DNA of 39,348 nucleotides from an uncultured Eubacterium sp. (GTDB lineage Bacteria; Bacillota; Clostridia; Oscillospirales; Acutalibacteraceae): the NCBI GenBank assembly GCA_905234995.1, contig CAJOJV010000010.1, positions 1 to 39,348 on the forward strand. Reading direction: 5' to 3'. The position numbers and the translations under genes are program-made. Below are positions 1 through 7,700 of this stretch, one piece after another. The notes beneath the pieces are model-generated. The model was given only the letters and a program-made list of their open reading frames with translations. It was not told where the DNA came from and did no database searches. Positions within the stretch are counted from its first letter, which is position 1. Each line of letters opens with the position of its first letter.

Positions 1-20
1 ACTTCCTTGGCATAAATATA

Positions 21-67
21 CCCCCCTATGGTAGTTTCTTTTATTCTACCATAGGGGGGCTGTTTTT
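21..67 (+). terminator. Rho-independent terminator of an upstream gene
   Basis: A perfect 14-bp inverted repeat (21-34 with 46-59, six G-C pairs at the base) encloses an 11-nt loop and is followed by a T-rich run at 61-68. It should stop a plus-strand transcript entering from left of the window and so insulates the polysaccharide operon. The gene it serves lies outside the window. Confidence 0.9.
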
Positions 68-226
68 TCTATTGTCTACTTTTTACGGTTCTGTGCATTT
101 CAGCGGACAGTTTTTTATTTTTGTCAAAAAATGCCGTTTTTTCGGGATACTGTTAATTTATTTCGTCAAGTTCCATGTTTTTTTCGGCAAATATTTACGC
201 ACTATTAACAAAATTAAAGATTAGTG

Positions 227-255
227 TTGAATTGTTCTTTTTAATCTGTTATTAT
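227..255 (+). promoter_or_regulatory. Sigma-A-like promoter of the polysaccharide operon
   Basis: TTGAAT at 227-232 and TATTAT at 250-255 are separated by exactly 17 bp in a very AT-rich stretch, about 75 bp before the first gene. The leader between them and the start holds a short hairpin (ATAAAT/ATTTAT near 280-297). Between the terminator and this promoter (70-226) I see only AT-rich sequence. Other TATA-like hexamers around 255-275 could also serve as -10 elements. Confidence 0.6.
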
Positions 256-331
256 ATTTTATATTATATTATATAACTATAAATCTGCGTATTTATAAGT
301 AAACCTTAAAGAAAAGAGGTAATTGTTTCGG

Positions 332-1174
332 ATGAGCGAATTAAAAAAGACAAGCGTTAATACTTCCGGCGCTAAAAAAAGCGAAGTCAATGAAATTGAT
401 CTGATTCCGCTTTTTATGGCATTGCTGAAAAAAGCGTGGCTGATTATATTGGCGGCTTTAATCGTCGGCGCAGGATTTTTTGCAGGCACAAAAACCCTGG
501 TTACTCCGACCTACAGAGCAAGCTTCACAGCTTATGTTAATAACCGAAGCCAGTATTATAATGAGGACACTAACCGTCTCACAAGCTCAGACCTTTCTGC
601 TGCTCAGGAGCTTGTGCGCGCATATTCAAAAATCATAACAAGCCGCACCGTGCTCACAACCGCGGCACAGTCAATCAGCTATGATGTTTCTTACAGCACG
701 CTTTCCGGAATGGTTTCAACAAGCGTTGAAAGCGAAACGGGGATTATCACGGTTTATGTCGTTGCCGCAACCCCCGAGGAGGCTTATGAGCTTGCCTGTG
801 CAACTGCCGAGGTTTCGCCGAGCCAGATTGCAAATATTATCGAAGGCAGCTCAATGAAAATAATTGATTCTCCGAGAACTCCTTCAAGCATATATAAACC
901 GAGCTATCTTAAAAACACGGCTCTCGGTATGCTTTTAGGCGCAGCCGTTGCGGCACTTTACGTTATTATCAGATATCTCGTTGATGATAAGATTAAATCA
1001 GAGGATGAGCTTGAAGCTAAATTCTCAATTCCCGTTGTAGGCGTTATTCCGGATCTTAATTCCGGCTCAAAGCATTACGGCGGATATTACAAGGGCTATT
1101 ATTCATACGGCTACGGTTACGGATATGGTTACGGCTCAAGAGGAAGGGGAGACAGTGATGGCGAAAAAAAGTAA
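332..1174 (+). CDS. cpsC: Wzz/CpsC-type chain-length regulator and kinase adaptor
   Basis: This is a 280-residue membrane protein of the Wzz/CpsC family, which sets polysaccharide chain length and activates the partner tyrosine kinase. Two membrane segments, about residues 36-53 and 195-217, flank an extracytoplasmic domain of about 140 residues. I chose the ATG at 332 over the TTG at 323 because the TTG would sit only 3 nt from the AGAGG site at 315-319; the ATG is 12 nt away, slightly long. The cytoplasmic tail (244-280) is odd: it is rich in Gly and Tyr with five Tyr-Gly pairs, whereas Tyr clusters usually sit on the kinase. The gene overlaps the kinase gene by 17 nt, so the two are translationally coupled. 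Family assignment is firm; the tail's role is unknown. Confidence 0.9.
   Translation: MSELKKTSVNTSGAKKSEVNEIDLIPLFMALLKKAWLIILAALIVGAGFFAGTKTLVTPTYRASFTAYVNNRSQYYNEDTNRLTSSDLSAAQELVRAYSKIITSRTVLTTAAQSISYDVSYSTLSGMVSTSVESETGIITVYVVAATPEEAYELACATAEVSPSQIANIIEGSSMKIIDSPRTPSSIYKPSYLKNTALGMLLGAAVAALYVIIRYLVDDKIKSEDELEAKFSIPVVGVIPDLNSGSKHYGGYYKGYYSYGYGYGYGYGSRGRGDSDGEKK
1106..1135 (+). repeat. Tyr-Gly hexanucleotide repeat in the cpsC tail
   Basis: Five consecutive Tyr-Gly codon pairs (TAY GGN) form a near-perfect 6-nt repeat just before the overlap with the kinase gene. Loss or gain of a unit would keep the frame and change the tail by two residues, so the tract could vary in length among strains. 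Confidence 0.75.
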
Positions 1175-1898
1175 AACAGGCACGGTTGATGCCAATAAAG
1201 TGCTTTTAACGGATAATTCACCGTTCTCCGTTAAGGAAGCTTATAAAACCTTAAGAACCAATATTTCATTCTCATTGCCGGGCGGCGGATGCAAATGCAT
1301 CGGCGTAACCAGTGCAAACAGGGGAGACGGCAAAAGCTCCGTTGCAGTTAATCTCGGCATTTCCTTTGCTCAAATTAATAAAAAGGTTGTTGTTGTGGAT
1401 TGCGATATGCGTCTGCCAACCGTTGCCGCAAAAATCGGCATCCCGTCGAAGCCGGGTCTTTCAAATTTCCTGATCGGCGATAACGGGGTTGATGATCTCG
1501 TTATCCGCAGGGTTGAGGATATGGGCATTGACGTCGTTCCCGCAGGAAACATTCCTCCGGATCCCACAAAGCTTCTGGAATCTGCATATATGAGCAATCT
1601 TATGGACGTGCTCAGGAAGCATTATGATATCATCGTAATTGACCTTCCTCCGCTTATGCCTGTTTCGGACGCGGCTATTCTTTCAAAGTATATTGACGGC
1701 TATCTGATTATCGTTAAGCATAATAATTCCGAATATGCCAAGGTTGAGGATACTCTGCATCAGCTTGAATTTGCAAATGCAAAAATAATCGGCTTCGTTT
1801 ATAACGGCAAGGCTTTTGAAAATCGTTATTACAAAAAAGGCAGAAAAGGCTATTATTACGATTATTACACGAAGGACAGAAAGGAAGCCAAAAAATAA
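1158..1898 (+). CDS. cpsD: Bacterial tyrosine kinase CpsD/CapB family
   Basis: This 246-residue cytoplasmic BY-kinase phosphorylates its own C-terminal tyrosines and controls polysaccharide polymerisation and export with the preceding membrane adaptor. Visible motifs are a Walker A (GDGKSS, about 56-61), a Walker A' (VVVVDCDMRLP, 77-87) and a Walker B (IIVIDLPP, 158-165). The C-terminus carries the expected Tyr cluster (Tyr224, 225, 232-234, 236, 237). I placed the start at the ATG at 1158, behind a purine-rich ribosome site at 1141-1150; an in-frame ATG at 1125 lies inside the Tyr-Gly repeat and has no such site. No PHP-type CpsB phosphatase is seen beside it; a different phosphatase closes the operon at 21516. 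Confidence 0.93.
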   Translation: MAKKSKTGTVDANKVLLTDNSPFSVKEAYKTLRTNISFSLPGGGCKCIGVTSANRGDGKSSVAVNLGISFAQINKKVVVVDCDMRLPTVAAKIGIPSKPGLSNFLIGDNGVDDLVIRRVEDMGIDVVPAGNIPPDPTKLLESAYMSNLMDVLRKHYDIIVIDLPPLMPVSDAAILSKYIDGYLIIVKHNNSEYAKVEDTLHQLEFANAKIIGFVYNGKAFENRYYKKGRKGYYYDYYTKDRKEAKK

Positions 1899-1934
1899 TC
1901 AAACTAAACTACAGAAAATCAGAGGCAAGATTTA

Positions 1935-3071
1935 ATGAATAGATTAATCCCACTTGCAACTCCGACGATGCACGGTGAGGAACAGTTATATATCAAAGAA
2001 GCGTTTGACAGAAATTGGATTGCTCCGCTCGGCTTTAACTGCGATAATTTTGAAAAAAAGCTCAGCGATTATGTGAATGAAAATTCAGGCAAAAAATTTC
2101 ACGCGCTTTTGCTTGCATCGTGCACTGCGGCAATTCATATTGCGGTTAAGCTTGCAAATATCGGAAAGGGCGATATCGTGCTTTGCAGCGATATGACCTT
2201 CGTTGCATCGGTGAATCCCGTGCTCTATGAGGGCGCAACTCCGGTGCTCATAGATTCGGAAAGAGAAACCTGGAATATGGATCCCGCGGCGCTTGAAAAA
2301 GCACTTGAAAAATATCCGAATGCAAAGGCGGTAATCCTCGTTCATCTTTACGGCACGCCCGCAAAGCTTGATGAAATAACTTCAATCTGCGAAAAGCACG
2401 GCGTTGTTCTTATTGAGGATGCTGCGGAAGCGCTTTCGTCAACTTACAGAGGCAGGGCTTGCGGCACCTTCGGTAAGTTTAACACGGTTTCCTTTAACGG
2501 TAATAAGATCATCACAACCTCCTCAGGCGGCGTTCTGTTTGCCGAGGATGAAAAGGATCTTGAAAGAGGCTTGTTCCTCGCAACTCAGGCAAAGGATGAG
2601 GCTCCGTGGTATCAGCATAGCGAAATCGGCTATAACTACAGGCTCAGCAATATTCTTGCCGGCGTTGGTATCGGGCAGCTCATTCATCTTGAAGAGCACA
2701 GGGCGTTGAAAGAAAGAATTTATAAAGCGTATAAAGAGGGCTTAAAGGATTTGCCCATTCAGATTAACCCCCATCTTGATTATACGGCGCCGAATTACTG
2801 GCTTTCCTGCATAATCGTTAATGAGGGCAGCAGCGTTAAGGCTTCGGATATTGCAAAGAAGCTTAAGGAAAACAATATGGAATCACGCCCGCTCTGGAAG
2901 CCGATGCATATGCAGCCGCTTTTCAGCGAAACGGATTTCATTTTCACGGGCGAAAAGCCTGTTGATGAGGATTTATTCTCAAGGGGCTTGTGCCTTCCGT
3001 CTGATATTAAGATGACGGAGGAAGAGCAGCAGGCTGTTATTGATGTTATTAAAAGCTGTTTTGAAGGGTGA
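1935..3071 (+). CDS. DegT/DnrJ/EryC1 sugar aminotransferase (EpsN/PglE-like)
   Basis: This 378-residue PLP-dependent enzyme belongs to the DegT/DnrJ/EryC1/StrS family, which transfers an amino group to a keto-sugar nucleotide. The start resembles EpsN/PglE enzymes that make UDP-4-amino-4,6-dideoxy-GlcNAc (NWIAPLG at 27-33). The PLP lysine is probably Lys191 in SFNGNK, and the phosphate/cofactor region EDAAEA is at 161-166. It overlaps the next gene by 4 nt (GTGA). The pathway also needs a 4,6-dehydratase (EpsC/PglF type) and normally an acetyltransferase (EpsM/PglD type); no dehydratase is in this window and the slot of the acetyltransferase is taken by an ATP-grasp gene. Family certain; exact sugar inferred. 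Confidence 0.88.
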   Translation: MNRLIPLATPTMHGEEQLYIKEAFDRNWIAPLGFNCDNFEKKLSDYVNENSGKKFHALLLASCTAAIHIAVKLANIGKGDIVLCSDMTFVASVNPVLYEGATPVLIDSERETWNMDPAALEKALEKYPNAKAVILVHLYGTPAKLDEITSICEKHGVVLIEDAAEALSSTYRGRACGTFGKFNTVSFNGNKIITTSSGGVLFAEDEKDLERGLFLATQAKDEAPWYQHSEIGYNYRLSNILAGVGIGQLIHLEEHRALKERIYKAYKEGLKDLPIQINPHLDYTAPNYWLSCIIVNEGSSVKASDIAKKLKENNMESRPLWKPMHMQPLFSETDFIFTGEKPVDEDLFSRGLCLPSDIKMTEEEQQAVIDVIKSCFEG

Positions 3072-3700
3072 AAGGCTTGTACATAAAATTTTTTAAAAGG
3101 TTTTTTGATTTTGCCCTGTCGCTGATTGCTCTGGCGATTTTATCCCCGCTACTTCTGGCGCTCACGTTAATCGGCGCAATTGCAATGGGGGGCAATCCGT
3201 TCTTCGTTCAGGAGCGTCCCGGGCTGAATGAGAAAATCTTTAAACTGATAAAATTCCGCACAATGAATAACCGCAAGGATGAAAACGGCGAATTGCTTCC
3301 GAGCGAGGAAAGGCTGACCTCTTACGGCAGGTTTTTAAGAAAAACCTCGCTGGATGAGCTGCCTGAGCTGATTAACATTCTTATCGGGGATATGGCAATC
3401 GTCGGCCCGAGGCCGCTCCTCGTCAAATATCTTCCGCTTTACAGTGAGCATCAGCATCATCGCCATGACGTCAGGCCGGGGCTTACGGGCTATGCTCAGA
3501 TTAACGGGCGCAATGCCTTGTCCTGGGAAGAGAAATTTGAATTTGACGTTGAATATGCCGGCAGCGTTTCATTAAAAACAGATTTGTCCATTATTTTTAA
3601 AACGGTTTCATTAGTATTAAAACGAGAAGGAATCGGCGCAGAAGGTTCTGAAATAATGCCGGAATTCATCGGCAGCGCGGAGCTGATTGCCGATAGGTAA
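3068..3700 (+). CDS. Initiating phosphoglycosyl transferase (bacterial sugar transferase)
   Basis: This 210-residue monotopic phosphoglycosyl transferase of the PglC/EpsL type moves a sugar-1-phosphate from a nucleotide sugar to undecaprenyl phosphate, the first committed step of repeat-unit assembly at the inner membrane face. An N-terminal hydrophobic hairpin spans about residues 13-40. The hallmark motifs follow: KFRTM (62-66), the catalytic Asp-Glu dyad in LDELPE (95-100), VGPRPLL (112-118) and RPGLTGYAQINGR (136-148). The short form lacks the five-helix N-terminal part of WbaP/CpsE, which fits PglC-like UDP-bacillosamine-type donors. The GTG start overlaps the stop of the aminotransferase gene, pointing to tight coupling of the two products. 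Confidence 0.93.
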   Translation: MKGLYIKFFKRFFDFALSLIALAILSPLLLALTLIGAIAMGGNPFFVQERPGLNEKIFKLIKFRTMNNRKDENGELLPSEERLTSYGRFLRKTSLDELPELINILIGDMAIVGPRPLLVKYLPLYSEHQHHRHDVRPGLTGYAQINGRNALSWEEKFEFDVEYAGSVSLKTDLSIIFKTVSLVLKREGIGAEGSEIMPEFIGSAELIADR

Positions 3701-3705
3701 AGCTT

Positions 3706-4659
3706 ATGAATATTTTGTTTACTTGTGTCGGCCGCAGAGTGGAGCTTGTGCAATGCTTCAGAAATGCGGGCAGGTTAAATGCATATGATCTTAAAATAAT
3801 TGCAACGGATTGCTCGGAGGCTGCGCCCGCGCTTCATTTTTGCGATGGGTGGTATATCGTTCCGCGAATCAGGGATGAGGGCTATATTCCCGCGCTTCTT
3901 GATGTTTGCAAAAAAGAGAATATTGATTTGCTTATTCCAACTATTGATACGGATTTGCCGCTGCTTGCGGAAAATGCGGAAAAGTTTAAAGCCTGCGGCA
4001 CGTTCGTTATGGTAAGCTCGCCGGATATTATTGAAAAGTGCGGCAATAAGCTTTTAACCTATCAGCTGTTTTCCTCTCTCGGGCTCAGCACGCCGAAGCC
4101 CTGCACCGATGCCAATGAGTATAACGGAGGCTTCCCCGCCTTCGTTAAGCCCTTTGACGGCAGCGGCAGCGTGAATTCATACAGAGTTAATGAGCAAAAG
4201 GATTTGCTTTCAATTGCAGAAAGGGTTAATCAGTATATCGTTCAGCCCTTCGTCGGCGGGGAGGAATACTCGGTTGACGTTATGTGCGATTTTAACGGCA
4301 ATCCTATTTACATAACCCCGAGAAGAAGGCTTGAAGTCAGGGGCGGAGAGGTTTCAAAATCCGTTATCGTTCAGGATGAAACCATCATTGAAGAGGCTAA
4401 AAGGCTCGTTGAATGTATGAAGCCCTGCGGCCCGATAACAATTCAGTTAATCAGGGATAAAGCAACCAGAAAGGATTGCTATATTGAAATCAATCCCCGC
4501 TTCGGAGGCGGCGCGCCGATGTCTGTTTATGCAGGCGCGGATTCTCCGTCGGCAGTTCTTAAGCTTTTGAATAATGAAAAGGTTGAGCCAAAGCTTGATG
4601 CTGCGGAAAACGGCGCAATGTATGCACGTTATGATCAAAGCCTCCGCGTTGATAAATAA
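3706..4659 (+). CDS. ATP-grasp ligase of the PylC/carbamoyl-phosphate-synthase-like group
   Basis: This 317-residue ATP-grasp enzyme should join a carboxylic acid to an amine via an acyl phosphate. It starts with a Rossmann-like pre-ATP-grasp part (MNILFTCVGRR), then FVKPFDGSGS (146-154, ATP lysine Lys148), EEYSVDV (186-192) and the metal-binding EINPRFGGG (261-269, Glu261 and Asn263). It starts 5 bp after the phosphoglycosyl transferase gene. Because it follows an aminotransferase, a plausible job is attaching an amino acid or other acid to the new 4-amino group, in place of the usual N-acetyltransferase. That substrate is inference only; the ATP-grasp fold is clear. Confidence 0.85.
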   Translation: MNILFTCVGRRVELVQCFRNAGRLNAYDLKIIATDCSEAAPALHFCDGWYIVPRIRDEGYIPALLDVCKKENIDLLIPTIDTDLPLLAENAEKFKACGTFVMVSSPDIIEKCGNKLLTYQLFSSLGLSTPKPCTDANEYNGGFPAFVKPFDGSGSVNSYRVNEQKDLLSIAERVNQYIVQPFVGGEEYSVDVMCDFNGNPIYITPRRRLEVRGGEVSKSVIVQDETIIEEAKRLVECMKPCGPITIQLIRDKATRKDCYIEINPRFGGGAPMSVYAGADSPSAVLKLLNNEKVEPKLDAAENGAMYARYDQSLRVDK

Positions 4660-4714
4660 TTATTTCGTTTTTTGATTGTTATGTTCATCAAATATATATG
4701 AAAGGAGTAAAAAG

Positions 4715-7700
4715 ATGAAACATTCAACAAAAAGACTGTTAGCAGTCGTTTTGGCAATTATGATGGTGGTCACCTCTGCACCGCTCACCGCTCTTGCCTC
4801 TTACGATGCAAGCTATCAGTCAACCACACACACCGTGTTTAAACACACGGAGCAGACACTCGCACCGGGCGTAAGCCAGTACACAAACTATGCTTACACT
4901 ACGGCAGACAACAAGCAGATGGTTTATTACGTAACCGAAGCTGATGTTAATCGCGATGATGTTATGCTTCAGGTTGCATACAAGGATATGCAGTATGAAA
5001 ACTACGGTATGGATAAGCTTACAAATATCGTTGCTTGCGCAAATGATAAGTATTCTGATCCTACCAACCCTGAATACATCAGCGATTATTATTCAGTTGT
5101 TTCCGCAACAAACGGTAACGGTTATAATATGACCACCGGCCAGCCTTCAGGCGTATGGGCAATGGGCGGCACTGTTATTCAGGAATATACAGGCAGCACC
5201 GCTTTCTTTGCTATTCTTAAGGATGGCAGAGCAGTAATGGGTAAAACCGTTGCAGAATGGAATGCTTATAAGGCAGACCCCGGTATTCAGGAAGCTATCA
5301 ACGCTTTCGGTTCAATCCTCGTTTGGGATGGTGCAGTTTCTGTAAGCGCAACGGGCTCTTATTACACTGACCGTGCATCCCGCACAATGATGGGTGTAAC
5401 CGAGGACGGTAAGGTTCTTCTTATCGTTGTTGACGGCCGTCAGGAGCCGTTCTCATGCGGTGCATCAATGGCAGAGCTTGCTCAGATTATGATGGAAGCA
5501 GGCGCTAAGTACGCTATCAATCTTGATGGCGGTGGTTCAACCACATATATGGCAAAGAACGAAGGAACTAACGATTGCGTTATCACAAACCGTCCTTCAG
5601 ACGGTTCCGAGCGTGCAATCTCAAACGGTTTAATTATTGCTTCTCTTGCAGCTCCTTCAGATGTATTTGACCATGCTTCAATCTCAGTAGAGAATGATTA
5701 CGTTATGCCGGGCGCTTCAGTTGCAATTTCAGCAACAGGCGTTAGCCCTGCAGGCACAGCTGCAGATATTCCGGAAGGCGTAACTTATACTGCAAAATAC
5801 GGTACAGTTGAAAATGGCGTTTATACCGCAGGAAACACAGCAGGTGTAGATACAATTTCAATGATTTATAACGGCGATGTTATTGGCACTTGTGATGTTA
5901 ATGTTGTAATTCCTGATTCAATCAGCTTTGCAACAGCTTCTATTGCTTGCCCTTATGGCAAAACAGCTAAACTTGACGTTGTTCCAATGTATGGTCTTTA
6001 TGAGGTTGCTTACAGTGCTTCCAACGTGAACTTTACTATCGGTAACGCTTCCTTTGGTACAATTGATGCTGAAAATATGACGTTTTCCGCAACAAGCAAT
6101 ACTTTGAGCACAACAACCTCAACAATTACAGTTGCAACTACTTGCACGCCAAGCGTTAGCGCTACCGCTGAACTTCAGGTTGGTAAAGGCTCTGAAGTAA
6201 TTTGGGATTTTGAAGATCAGTCAACCGAGAATATGAGCCTGTTTGATTATTATAATTCAGGCGTTCAGTCCAGCCTTGAGATTGTTGATTCAACAACCGG
6301 TAAGGTTCATAACGGTGATTACGCGCTTGCTATTAATTATGACTTTACTCAGCTTACTTATTATGAAGATTACCTTGATGTAATGTTCTGCTATAATGCT
6401 GACCAGATTAAGGCACACGGTAATAATACAGATGCTACGGGCGCTTCCATTGGCGGCTTACCTGAGGATTATATTGATATTACAGGTGCAACCGGTATTG
6501 GTATGTGGATTTATGTTCCTGATGAAATTGATGCAAAGGGTCTTAATCCCCGCTTCTTCTTCGGTCATAAGAAAACAAATTCTACTGCTAAATGGACTCG
6601 TGGTACAAGCGGTATGAAACTGCTTGTTGATGTTCAGCACATTCCTACAGATAACTGGTATTACTATTATGCAGACCTTTCTGCATATTCATCTTATGCA
6701 GGCCTTACACTTCAGTCTTCAAGACCTCTTAATGAAAACGGCACAACAAAGAACGGAATGAAGGGCTATCCGACTGATTATTATGCAGGCCCATGCTTTG
6801 AATTCTATGTAGAGGATTCAGCTTGGAAATCATATCAGAACAAGTCTTATAACTCCAAGTTCACTCTTTATATTGACAATTACACCGTTGATTATTCTTC
6901 TGTTGTTGATGATAGAGAAGCACCTGAATTTAGCTCAGCAGTTTATGCATGCACAGGTATGTGGGAGGCTGAATCATTCACAGACGGCAAGGTTATCAAC
7001 GGCAATGATATTGACTTCACAATTAACGTTGCTGATGCAACAAGAAAGCTTGCCGGCGGTGTAACAACTTATACTGCAACAAATAATGCAACCGGTATTG
7101 ACGCTGATTCTGCAAAGGTTTATATTGATGGCGTTCAGGTTGATGCTACTTATAAGAACGGAAAGCTTGCTCTTGATAAGGCTGTTGTTTTGGCAGACGG
7201 CGCTCATAAGGTTATGTTTGAAATTGCCGATAATATGGGTAATGTTGCAAAGAAGACAATGAGCTTTACCGTAAATGCAGGAACAAATTATGATACAATC
7301 AGCATTGTTCCTCATGACACTACACTTACGGAAACTCCGGTTGGTTCACTCTATTATATTGACCTTGTTGCAACCGATATCTCAAAGATTAATTCAGTTA
7401 CAACAACTCTCAAGGTTAATAATCACAACGATTGGGAACCGCAGGGTATGGTTCTTGCAGATGGCTTCACTGCCGAGTATTCATTTGAGCCCGGCGATGC
7501 AGGCGAAATGACCTTAACCATTACCCGCACGGGCGATGTTGCTGCGTCAGGCGAGACAGTACTTGCTTCTGTTCCGATTCGTGCTTGGTATCCGCACAAT
7601 GCTCTTGGCATGAATTCCAACTGGATTATTACTAACAAAAAGTGCGTATTCCCAACTGATATTCAGCTTGTAACAAAGGCTGGTTCAATTGAATTTACAG

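Noticed and set aside
4672-4700. TTGATT and TATATG with a 17-bp spacer before the NAGPA gene
   Set aside because: Transcription would begin around 4707, past the ribosome site at 4703-4706, so it could not give a normal mRNA for that gene.
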